From: Macrothele yani
Lineage: Eukaryota; Arthropoda; Arachnida; Araneae; Macrothelidae
Direction of reading: 5' to 3'
NCBI GenBank assembly: GCA_039090855.1
Contig: CM077025.1
Coordinates: 94,158,489-94,222,488, forward strand
Length of the DNA stretch: 64,000 bases
In this document: positions 10,464 to 20,154 of the stretch, piece after piece
How positions within the stretch are numbered: position 1 is the first letter of the stretch
How the letters are laid out: each line of letters begins with the position of its first letter
Notes under the pieces: generated by a model
Database searches by the model: none
What the model was told of the DNA's origin: nothing
The model's input: the letters and a program-made list of their open reading frames with translations, nothing else
Position numbers and translations under genes: made by a program

Positions 10464-10584
10464 ACATGGATGACTAGCAAGTGGTTCAAGCTGTGGCGTA
10501 TCTTGGGTCCGAGACCTGGGTAATCTCGTCCCCCCCCCATCCAGTACTGTTACTTTTTAAATTGCAAAGTTCAATTTTCAATTG

Positions 10585-11022
10585 TTAAGGTGGACGTCAA
10601 GTAATTTTGCTTCCTATACTTCCAATGGAAAAATTTCTGTACACATTTTCTTCACAATTAATTCGTTCCCAAAGATGAAAATGTGAACATCGATTAAAAT
10701 AGCTTCATTTCATAACTTGGAATACTTAATATTTTCAAAATATAACCTTAATTATATTAAATATCAATAACGTTTCCGTTGGTGTGTTGAAAGCAGAAAA
10801 AAGACGGCGCGACCTGTACTTTGACATTAAACAAACAAATGTTGGATTGCATAATTATGGTTATGTTTTAGAAAATATTAAGCATTTCATGTTATAAAAT
10901 GAAGCTATCTTAATCGATGTTCAAATTTTCATCCTTGGGAACGCATTAATTGTGAAGAAAATGTGTACAGAAGTTTTTCCATTGGAAGTATAGGAAACAA
11001 AATTACTTCACGTCCACCTTAA
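10585..11022. mobile_element. Fold-back MITE flanked by TTAA, copy 2
   Basis: The same family as 2995-3443: 438 bp, inverted halves, ends GGTGGACGTCAAGTAATTTT and complement, flanked by TTAA at 10585-10588 and 11019-11022. The ends of this copy are more symmetrical than those of copy 1. Non-coding; probable piggyBac-type non-autonomous element. Confidence 0.8.
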
Positions 11023-11059
11023 GTAATAGAAGTAACATTTTTTCTAAATTTTAGGTACA

Positions 11060-11683
11060 TGCTATTGCTAACATGATACCAAATAATTACGAGGATTATG
11101 ATTTGAACACTTATTTGTACACGAACTCCATTCTTCTTTCTTTTTGTGTGAACTTGAGTGACACATTTTCACAAAAATGTTTCTTCCGAGTACTTTTTCA
11201 TATTTAAAAAGAATGTTTTTCTCTATTGACAAACCAACCAAGTTGCTCGAATGTGCATGTCCTTGTGTGGCTCTAAGATATATCTTGATTCTTTTTAATA
11301 CGGAAAAACTTCTTCCAGCCGTTGCAGTTGTTGATAGAAAGTTTAATATTATATCTGCTAATTTGTACACCTCAATAAACGCTTTGTCTAATTATTCAAC
11401 TTTATGTAACAAGTAATGTTTCTTACTGATTTGTTTTGCGTTCATCAAGGGAATTGAACACCATCAGTTCTCTTTTTAATCGAGTTGTATCAGAATTTGA
11501 AGCATAGAGTTCTTTAAGCTCTGATAATAGATGTTCAGGGAAGCTTTCACAAAATTTATCAGAACAGTTTGAATCCAACAAAGCCACGAACTTAAGATTT
11601 AATATAATTGACTTTAATTCATTGACACTTCGCACAAACTGAAACCACTCTTTCCAAACACGCCCTGTTAAATGCATAAGCAT
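11060..11683 (-). pseudogene. hAT-type transposase C-terminal relic
   Basis: On the minus strand 11190-11370 encodes ILNFLSTTATAGRSFSVLKRIKIYLR followed by LVGLSIEKNI, the conserved C-terminal dimerisation region of hAT transposases. The upstream frame at 11423-11683 encodes helical sequence (NELKSIILNLKFVALLDSNC) consistent with the preceding region. The two pieces are in different frames, and the zinc finger and catalytic core are absent. Confidence 0.8.
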
Positions 11684-11695
11684 GAAGGGACTGAA

Positions 11696-11860
11696 GTAGT
11701 CCGAAGTCTTCCTTTTCTGAGCGAACCGTTGCGCAAAGCAATTGTAAATTCACCTCCATACATTGATTCATGTTGTCATGGAAACGCTAGCAGGCGATCG
11801 TATCAAAGTTCTTCCTATCAGAACAGCGAAGACTCGAAGACCTGCTTGCGTTATGCCGTT
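11696..11860 (+). repeat. Direct repeat X, left copy
   Basis: This block (landmarks GAGCGAACCGTTGCGCAAAGC and GAAGACTCGAAGACCTGC) recurs in the same orientation at about 20005-20130, on the far side of the large inverted-repeat element. The left copy has about 45 extra bases in the middle. It is too far from the element ends to be a target duplication. Function unknown. Confidence 0.65.
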
Positions 11861-11975
11861 GGTCATCGCTCACCAGACTGACTCCTATAATCGAAAGAAG
11901 CGAATCCGCTCGTGCTTTTTTTGCACCGAAAGCATCGACATATCTTAATACCGTCGATAATCTATATATTAATTC

Positions 11976-12128
11976 TATATAGTCTAGGAGCTAGGGAACT
12001 TCTGTTGGGATTTCAAGAGCCAGAAGTTTTGTTCGTTTTGGCTATTTCTACTATGTATAGTAAATAAAAAAATGTTGGTCACATGTTCAGTATGGTGGTC
12101 ATTATTTCAGGAATGTCCGCCATCTTGA
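11976..12128. repeat. Left terminal inverted repeat of the large element
   Basis: About 150 bp that align, as inverted repeat, with 19640-19790. Shared landmarks include TTCTGTTGG, TACTATGTATAG, and TTGGTCACATGTT. Identity by eye is about three quarters, with small gaps. It sets the left border of the element described at 11976-19790. Confidence 0.8.
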
Positions 12129-14825
12129 ATAATTAATTTCTGGCAGGTGTAGGGAGACACAAATTCAGGGGTTCTTAAATTTTCCATCGTTATGATCGGC
12201 TTAAAAGCTCCGTCTTCTGCTGTGTAACCATATTGTAGAGGGTCCAGTGATGGGTTTCCCTTCTGCACATTGATCCATATGTAGCATTGAAGGTATGCAC
12301 GCTTGATGTGAAACAGCATTGTTGAGGAAGGTGGATACAGTTGAGAAAAATTTATATTCTTTGCTTTGTGGTACTGCTCAAATCGAACCGCATCACAGTT
12401 CGTTATTGATGAACCAAGGAATTTTGCAATAGACAGTTCAGCATTTTGTAATAGTTTCTTTATCAAGAGGAGCAACCACAAAATTTGCCACAAGTTTTCC
12501 TGATGAAATTGCTGTTGTAAGTGCCATAAGTTTCGTTCCTATCTTGCTTGTTGTATCACAACCAGTTAAACTGTGTACGGCAGGTAGAATGGATAAAAGA
12601 ATGTCGTCCATATTTTCCATCATTTTGTGAAGTGGTATGTATCGGACAGATGCTCGGGTATATTTGACTATCCGCAGTTCCTTAAGACCACCTTTTTGAA
12701 AACTCTCTTTAAAATGGTATAGCGCAGAGACCATGATATCTGTGTCAGCTAAGGCAATCATTACTTTTTCAGTAGAAGTTGTTTCAACGATGTTTCCAAT
12801 GTGTTTAAGGATCCTATCATCAGCTTCCTCACATTCGCAACAAAGTGATGGTACCAAACTTACAGAACCATCCACCAATTTCAAGCATATTTTTCGGTTA
12901 TGTTTGTGACCTCCTCCTAAATACAAAGGTTTTCCGTTGTTTCCCTGATTTTTAATCCAGTCAATGAATAGTTTCTGAAAACAGGTTTTGTTCTGGCTTG
13001 AACCCCAGAAGGTATCCATGTTGACAGGAAGCGGCGTGCTTGGGTTGTTGGTAGTTACATCAATAGGATCAACTTTTGCCGGCCTAAGTCGTTCCCAGTT
13101 TTTAATACTTTTCTCTTCATGCAGGTCAAAAACAATATCAATGCGCAAACAGCCTTTTGAAAGTTTTAAGAATTTTTTCCACAAGTAGTCAAAGTAGTCT
13201 CCAAATGTCTTGCACAATAGCCGTTTGACGTACACTTTTCGCGCGTATGCCATGAAGTCAATCACCACAGCTATTTTAATCACTACAGCTATTTTCTCCT
13301 GTGATGTTTGTAGCTGAGTAATTACATCATCCTTATTTAAAAACTGGCGTTCAAGTTCTTTGCTTAGTTGTAATTTGTCTGTCTTCTTCAAATATACATC
13401 ACACATGTGGATGTCAGTTCATATTTTAGTAATGTTTCTATATCTAAACCTCTGGAATGTGCTACTTCTACGCACCAAAGAGCATCACTCGTTGCTTGGA
13501 GTGCAGACTAAGTTCCAGTTTTGTCGTTCTTCTTTTTGAGAAATTCCTTGTGAATAGGATCTAAGATAGCTTTGTATTTTTTCAGCAAGCCTTCCTTTAA
13601 CAAAAGTTTTGTAGCTGTTATCTCCCTTTTCTTGTACATGGAGTAAGTAATCAGCTACTGGTGGAGCATTTTTCGTTCCAGTTATGAATTTTGATATCTC
13701 ACATGCGTCATCTTTCAAGAAGGGATTTCCTCTATCAAGCACAAACGCTAACATATTGGAAATACTCTGTTGGCCTTGAATTGTTAGAGACTTAGCAAAC
13801 TCGTGATGAAGAGCAAATTCATAGTCTTCGTGTAGACCACAAAACGTTCTGGAAAAATGTGTAAGGCTTTCTTTTTCATGCTGAATAAGATCGTGCTTTG
13901 TCACGGCTTCTTTGCATCTCCTAATGCCGATTATGCCCTTTGCTGGCTTATTATAGAGTTGCTCTAGAGCTTGATCCAAGGCAGCACTGCAGAATCTAAT
14001 GCCAGTATGTTGAACCGTGAAATGACCATTCTTGAAGTCATTATAAATCATAGGATGTTCTTCTTCCAGCTTCAACCAGTTATTTTAGTATATAGTGCAC
14101 CATCGAGCATAATTTGTTCTGTCAAAAGCGAAGAAAAGTGGCAAACACTCTCTTATACTGCATGCATGTAGGTCCCAGTGTTTTTCTCTGTCAGCTCGGA
14201 TTAGGTCTCGAAGAAGAGATGCCAATGTAGACACAAACTGGTCCCAATAAGCAAATACCTTACTCTTGTGTTTGCCATTTTCTCTGAATATCTCATAATC
14301 TTTTTTAATGTCACTCAAGTTATTGATAGCAATTTTGGTTTCGTCCAACAAACGGTGCTCTTCGTACACTGATAACTGTAAGCGTTTCACAATTGAAAAC
14401 ATTTCAGAGTACTTAGTTTTATCATTCTGTTACACGAATGCCTTCCACTGAAGTGTTTGCATTACTTCACAAAGCATTCCAATTGCTCTAACTCCCCTGG
14501 TGTAGTGGTTGCCTTTTAAAGCGCTTTCAGCAGAGTTTGGGCCCATCGTTTCAGTCTGAACAAGGATCACCGAAGCTCCACTGTTTTTGAAGTACATCCC
14601 AAGTCATGAGAGTATCACTTTTTGGAGACGAAGCCCTCCAAGACCAATGAATATGTTGGACAATTTCTCTGGATGAAGAAGCTGAATTTCTTTGGCTATG
14701 TGATATTCTCCTTCATCACACCACAACGAACCCTCTTGAAGATTCAACTGGTACAGAATATCTTGGAAGTTATACATTGTTATATATATAGAATCATCCA
14801 AAGTAATCGAGGTAGTTGCCTTCAA
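12107..14825 (-). pseudogene. Large-element protein, C-terminal half (PIN-like motifs)
   Basis: Minus-strand pieces in order: 14604-14825, 14085-14402 (SIRECLPLFFAFDRTNYARW), 13485-14075 (FTVQHTGIRFCSAALDQALE), 12438-13406 and 12107-12493. The 12438-13406 frame has VDIVFD-like acidic strands, EEADDRILKHIGNIV, ALADTDIMVSALYHF and LPAVHSLTGCDTTSKIG. The spaced acidic motifs (EEAD, DTDI, GCDT) resemble the metal-binding sites of PIN/FEN-like nucleases; that is inference. Frameshifts and stops separate the pieces, so the gene is dead. Stop near 12107 lies inside the left inverted repeat. Confidence 0.7.
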
Positions 14826-14900
14826 TGCACGATCTTAAAAAACAAGAGTCACTCACAATACAAATTTAAATTCGTTGGTTGAATTTAAAGATTTTATTGT
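14793..14900. repeat. Inverted repeat flanking the Penelope-like element, left copy
   Basis: This stretch is the near-exact reverse complement of 17523-17631. Its outer part (CCAAAGTAATCGAGGTAGTT) is coding sequence of the interrupted giant gene, where it reads KATTSITLD on the minus strand. Its inner part is the 3' end of the Penelope-like element. So the repeat mixes host and element DNA. Confidence 0.85.
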
Positions 14901-14901
14901 A

Positions 14902-14948
14902 TATAAGAACTTTCGGGTTTCCCTAGAACCCATCATCAGATACAGGAG
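14902..14948 (-). ncRNA. Hammerhead-ribozyme-like motif in PLE 3' region
   Basis: The minus strand reads UGUAU-CUGAUGA, a stem-loop GGGUU...AACCC, GAAA, and then AUACA, which can pair with UGUAU to close stem I. CUGAUGA, stem II and GAAA form the conserved hammerhead core, and hammerheads are known in the terminal repeats of Penelope-like elements. Stem III and the cleavage triplet do not fit cleanly (A where U16.1 is expected), so the motif may be decayed or minimal. Confidence 0.55.
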
Positions 14949-15195
14949 AAGGAATAAATTTAAATAAAGTGTTACGTGAACATAATATAGATATCAGATA
15001 TGAATATGACATAATGTCACGTGGCATCAAATTGTCAAACGAAGTGGCATGTATCATGAAATAAAGAAAATAAAGGAAATAGAATGCAGGTATACATATA
15101 ATACTGCATTGTAAAAATAAAGGAAGGTTAGTAGGTATAAATTGTGTGGTTTTCATCAGGAGCCACAACAAAGAGCACTACAGCAGAAATCGAGA

Positions 15196-17520
15196 TTAAG
15201 TGATTTCGTCCTCAGTTTGCCTCGTATTCGGTACTGTAAATAGTTTCCAGATTGTAGGTATAGATACTGGAACATTGTCATTACAGCATAAATGTCTCTG
15301 AGTAGCAATTACAAGGCTCTCAGTGAACAGCAATGTAGAGACAGCACTAGGTGTTACGATGATGGAAGCATCATTCCAAATTGGATAGTGCAGGCCATCG
15401 CAAACGAGTCGAGACAATGCAGAATTTTTAAGTCCATTCTTTACGGCGTATTTATGTTCATTCAGTCTTGTTGCTAGTGTACGTTTTGTAGATCCTATAT
15501 ATTTACTATCTGGAGTGTCATCATCAATACTTTTTAAGGGGATGCTGTAAACGCCAAATTTGTTTAGCTTTGTTACCTGGTCTCGATCTTTTTTAATTAA
15601 CTGGAAAATGTTTGTAGTACGTATTCCAAAATCCATTTGAAAGTTTCTGTAAATGCCTTTGAGAACAGGTGTTATGGTTGGATAATAATCTATTGAACCT
15701 ATATATCTACGAGGTTGTTGGTCCCTTTGGAGAGTAGTTGAGTTTTCTAGGTGGAGCTTCTTAAGAGCTTTTTTTATGATAAAGGTGGGAAATCCATGGT
15801 TTAGGGTGATGTTGAAAATTTTGTTAATTTCACATTTTCGTCTGCTGAAACTAGATGAATGCGTGATGGCTCTGCGTAGAAGGTAAAAGATTGAAGAGAG
15901 TTTATAGCTTTTTGGGTGTGCTGAAGAAGCCGGGATCAACGTAGGTACCGAAGTGGGCTTCCTATATACAGAGTGTTGCAAAGTGCAAGTGACAGCATCT
16001 CGTTCAAGCATAAAATCCAGGAATGGCAATTTACCTTCACTTTCCAGTTCAATGGAGAATTTTATGGTCGGGATTTGGGATGATAAGTGTTCAGCAAAAG
16101 TTCGTAGGTCAGCTGGTTCGTGATCCCAGAAGAGAAGTACATCATCAACATATCTTATGTAAAAGCACGGAGGTTGTTGATATTCTTGTAGCACTTTATT
16201 TTCTATGTGCTGTAGTAGAATTTACGCTAGGATCGGAGATAGTGGTGATCCCATTGGGGCGCCCTCAGTTTGGCGATAAATAATGTTGTCGAATTGAAAA
16301 TATGATCTGTTTTGAACTAGTTTTAAGGCTGTAATGATGGATTGGATCGTTTCGGGTTCGTATTTTAGTTCAAGTAGTTTTATCTGAATGATGTCATGAA
16401 CAGTTTTAATCGGAACATTAGGGAACAAAGAAATGACATCGAGAGAAGCCATAATAAAGGTTGAGTTATTTGCATTAAAGGATTTGATCTTGTTAATAGC
16501 TTGTACCGTGCCTTTAACAGAGTAGAGTGAATTAGTAACTAATGGTTGAAGGAAATTAGTTAGTGCCTTCTCTATAGGTCTGGTTGGTGCTGCAAATCCA
16601 GATACTAGCGGGCGTAATGGGTGTCCGGGTTTATGAGTCTTTAGTTTACCAAAAAGTTCAGGAACTCGTGCACCTGGAGGGCAGTATAAGCATTGTGAAA
16701 TGGCTGTTGGGAGGCTTGAGATTTTCTTTAATTTATGTATGGCCGCTATGGTAGCGTTAATAGGGTTCGAACTAAGAGTGACGTGCGGGATAGTATCAAT
16801 TGCCTCTAGCATTTTCTTCCGATAGTCTATTTTGTTCAGAATAATAATTTGCGAGGTTTTATCGGCGGATATGATCGATATATTGGGATCGTTGCGTAAT
16901 ACTAAAAGTTGCTTTTTCTCTTCTGTAAGACGAGTCAAATCCGTGTTGTGTCTTTGAACATGAAATTTCCTAATCGAATTGATTATTCGATGTCGTGCTT
17001 CGTTTTGTTTTCTTAATGGTAGATGAGAGATGATGGCTTCTGCTTGCGGAATGAGTTTCAACTTATTAATCCTGGAGTTCGGGAAGGCGAATTTTAGGCC
17101 TTTATTTAGTGCTGATATTTGGATTTGGTTTAGAACATAATCACTGTAATTGATGAAGTTAATTGAAGGTTCTGATTGATTCTGGTTAGGCCTACGTATA
17201 CATGAGGTACGGTTCCTCTCAACAACGTCCTGGTCCACAAGATTACGTAGTTTATGGATGTGCCTTTGTTGTGCTTGCTTAACTTCAGATTCGATAATAG
17301 CCGTAAGTACCGTGAGGTATTGATTAAAGTGAATAGCATGGCTAACGCCAGCCAGTCGCAGGTATGAGTCATAGGATCCTCTTTGTAGAGTGTCCAGTAG
17401 ACATCTTTTGGCTCTGATTTCAGCTAGGAGTCTTTTATTTTCGGCGTATTTTAGCACTTGAGCGTCCCTCCATGAATGAGGTTTCGTCCTTAGTCTCAGG
17501 AATTTGGGTATGATGTGCAA
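15196..17520 (-). pseudogene. PLE reverse transcriptase / GIY-YIG endonuclease, one stop
   Basis: The upstream part, 16222-17520 (432 residues), has the Penelope N-terminal region, LFGKLKTHKPGHPLRPLVSG, the first catalytic-aspartate motif SLDVISLFPNVP and GAPMGSPLSPILA. A TAA at 16222-16224 stops it. The same frame continues at once (ILLQHIENKV) with CFYIRYVDDVLLFW, the YxDD-type catalytic motif, and ends with GVYSIPL...SKYIGSTKRTLATRLNEHK, the GIY-YIG nuclease. The total would be about 775 residues, normal for the family. The single stop falls inside the polymerase core, so this copy should not give full-length protein. Confidence 0.92.
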
Positions 17521-17522
17521 GT

Positions 17523-17631
17523 CTTATACAATAAAATCTTTAAATTCAACCAACGAATTTAAATTTGTATTGTGAGTGACTCTTGTTTTTTAAGATCGTG
17601 CATTGAAGGCAACTACCTCGATTACTTTGGA
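17523..17631. repeat. Inverted repeat flanking the PLE, right copy
   Basis: Reverse complement of 14793-14900. On this side the outer bases (AGGCAACTACCTCGATTACT) run opposite to the interrupted gene and cause an immediate stop after GEFEFVQK, so this copy is the one added during insertion rather than original gene sequence. Confidence 0.85.
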
Positions 17632-19270
17632 CTATTTCTGCACGAATTCGAATTCTCCTAATATAGAATCATACTGAGTGGCAGGATAGGGCAAGATTGT
17701 GATAAATCCTGTAACTGTCCTGTGAATTGAATGCTTAGACAATGCACTCATAAAAGCACTTCTGGATGGAATGTCAACTTCTTCAGGAAAATTTTGTTCA
17801 GTTACACTTGATTTTGTAAGAAATTGAGATAGAAACCATACAAGATCCAAATCTTGGCCTGCTGTTTTTACTTCATGTGCTGTGTTTATGTCACTGCTTG
17901 GAATGAAGGTATTGGGAACAGTGCATCTTTTTTTTTTACTTTTGATAGTACAGTAGTTTTTGAGCGCCTATTTCTTTATTGAGACTTCGTTTTGTAACAT
18001 GAATACCGTACGTTCCTGTGTACTTTTCTGGATCATCAGTTTCTTCTAATAAAACATCCAATTGGTTATCACGAACGTGTTGATCTTGGAACAAAACCAA
18101 TAGTGTGTCATGTGTACCATGCATGCCTGACATTGTCGCTTCTTCTCAGTCAAAATTGTCCATAGCAACAAGGATGTCAGGTTTTATTGAAAGTGGTATT
18201 GGGACACGGTGTCCTTCATCTCTGAAGATAGTTTTATTTGCTGGCCTTTGGTCCTGACGAAGTACATCATCATAATTGCAACATAGTCCTTGACGGTTGA
18301 ACATGGTAATGAGCGTTTTCGATCTACTTAAATTGTGTATCGCTAGAGCATTGGCGATATGACGTGATGTTGCTTTTAAAGCCATTGTGAATAAGTAAAT
18401 CAGCAATCTGAAACACAGTATCACATCTACGTTGAGTACTTGCTGATTTACAGAATGAAGGTACTAATTCTTGCAGGAACCTTTCCCATTGCTTTGGCCG
18501 TGACTGTTCATACTCCACTTTAGATATTTTTAGGTCAGCTGTATCACCAAACTTCCCACTTAATGAAAAGTCATAACTTTGTGTTTCTTCACGAAGTATA
18601 GTAGAATTACATCAGTAGATCGTACTTTATCCACAACCAAAGCATAATCAATTACATCAGTAGATCGTACTTTATCCACAACCAAAGCATAATCAATATT
18701 TGATGCATACACAAGCTGGGATAATGCCTTTTCACTTGGGTACGAGAAACCTACACTGTCACCGTACACCTCAATGACCATAGACTTCATTTTCCTGTTT
18801 GTTATGGTATTGTTTGGATTTTGTTTTATTAATTCGTCCCGAAGATCAGAAAGTGCATACCCTTTTGTGTGAAAATTCGCACTCTCCACAAACCGTCTCA
18901 GGTCGGTGTTATCTTTGTTTTGCGCGAGAACACTTTGTGTTGAGTTCGCGGTTTTGAATTTGTTAATATATGGTTTTGTGTAATTACAATGATACATAAT
19001 ATCTGAGGCGAACACACTTGATATGTCAGTCAAAGTGAAAGTTCTTTCAAAAACTTCATCTTGAAAAAAATTTCGTTGCGTCCAGAAATTCCTGTGCTCT
19101 TCCAGGTTCACAGATGTGGAAATGTTGTGTATCTTTATTACGTTTGGACTGGTTGCAAATAATACATACTGCTGACTGTAGTTTAAATCCACTTAATCTG
19201 GGTGTGCGTTCTCTTTCTTGTGGATTTTTTATGTCTTTTGACGTACCTTGTGATGATTCTTGGTCTGACC
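17632..19270 (-). pseudogene. Large-element protein, N-terminal half
   Basis: Minus-strand pieces run from about 19190 down to 17632: CIICNQSKRNKDTQHFHIC near 19120-19180 (possible zinc-binding cysteines), QDEVFERTFTLTDISSVFAS, SYPSEKALSQLVYASNIDYA, FQIADLLIHNGF, ALAIHNLSRSKTLITMFNRQG, and GMHGTHDTLLVLFQDQHV. These follow the order of the uncharacterised invertebrate family recognised in the other half. A shift near 19070 sits in a run of seven T. A perfect 45-bp tandem duplication is at 18606-18695. The gene joins the 14825 end across the PLE insertion. Confidence 0.65.
18606..18695. repeat. 45-bp perfect tandem duplication in coding sequence
   Basis: 18606-18650 and 18651-18695 are identical. 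Being 15 codons long, the duplication keeps the frame and repeats DYALVVDKVRSTDVI. It is recent or homogenised, because the surrounding gene is more decayed. Confidence 0.95.
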
Positions 19271-19639
19271 TTTTGATTGTTCTTTTTGACCTTAGAATGT
19301 AAGGTCTATAGCATTGTCATATGGTAAAAAAAAATAGTAACTCTTTTTAAAATTACAGCATCATTTAAGATAACACTAGATGCTTTAACTTGCTGACGGC
19401 CAGAGTCTGTCCCATACAGCTTTTCTCGCCCCTGCGTTTTGCACAAAATACAAACACTAGTTTCACCAGACTATTTTCTCTTTTTCTTTTGGGGGAGACT
19501 GTTGCAATTCCACAGTGTACATTTTAATGTTATTCAAATACAATTACAAATTGCCTGAAACAGAAAAAAAAAATTAAAAAAAATGAATTTTTATATGTTA
19601 TTATCATATTCAATACATTTTCAAGAAAAAATGGTGGAG

Positions 19640-19790
19640 GAGTCAAGATAGGGGCAATTTTTCAAAAATGACCGCTAGTCTAAACATGTGACCAACTTTT
19701 TTTTAATCTCTATGCATAGTATAACTCGTCAAAACAAACAGAACGTCTAGCTCTCAAACTTCCAACAGAACTCTCCTAGCTGCTATATTA
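19640..19790. repeat. Right terminal inverted repeat of the large element
   Basis: Counterpart of 11976-12128 in inverted orientation. It lies upstream of the giant gene on the minus strand and so may also contain its promoter. The stretch 19300-19640 between gene and repeat is AT-rich and non-coding. Confidence 0.8.
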
Positions 19791-20004
19791 ATAAGGTTTT
19801 TTACTGTAAGACCAGTTGTGAGTGAACAGCTGAACGCGAACCTATGGTTAAGGTATCAAAATAAAGGTCTGACCATGTAGATGTGCCAGTCGAAGAGAAA
19901 TATGAGATTGAGGCAACGGTCCGGGCGTTGTGGGATGGCAAAGTTCCCATGTAAAGTCTATGGGAGAAGCGCAGGTTGACATCCGATCGTTGAAGGCGGA
20001 AGTA

Positions 20005-20130
20005 TGGAGGGACTCAGATAGTCCAAAGTCCCTCTTCTCAGCGAACCGTTGTGCAAAACAACGCTAGCAGGAATTCGTTTGAAAGTTAGTATCGGAACAG
20101 CGAACACTCGAAGACCTGATTGCATTGTGC
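20005..20130 (+). repeat. Direct repeat X, right copy
   Basis: Matches 11696-11860 in the same orientation (AGCGAACCGTTGTGCAAAAC, CGAACACTCGAAGACCTG). It ends just before the Tc1 family C element. No protein is encoded. Confidence 0.65.
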
Positions 20131-20154
20131 AATTGGACTGTGTGATATATATAT

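Larger units (their letters stand above)
14900..17525 (-). mobile_element. Penelope-like retroelement (PLE)
   Basis: A 2.6-kb element on the minus strand that encodes a reverse transcriptase joined to a GIY-YIG endonuclease, the defining combination of endonuclease-bearing Penelope-like elements. It lies inside the giant gene of the large element, and is bracketed by inverted copies of 105-110 bp. Its 3' end has a hammerhead-like motif at about 14905-14945. One in-frame stop interrupts an otherwise continuous frame. Confidence 0.92.
11976..19790 (-). mobile_element. Large inverted-repeat element with a giant ORF
   Basis: Two imperfect inverted repeats (11976-12128 and 19640-19790) enclose a minus-strand coding region of roughly 1,400-1,500 codons, interrupted by a 2.7-kb Penelope-like element. 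Without that insertion the element is about 5 kb. The encoded protein matches a family I know only as uncharacterised proteins common in corals, sponges and arthropods. Inverted repeats around it argue that the family is mobile. No short target duplication is evident, and no classical DDE triad was recognised. Confidence 0.65.

Noticed and set aside
11976..19790. Treating direct repeat X as the target duplication of the large element
   Set aside because: X is too long and lies more than 100 bp from each inverted-repeat border, unlike a target duplication.
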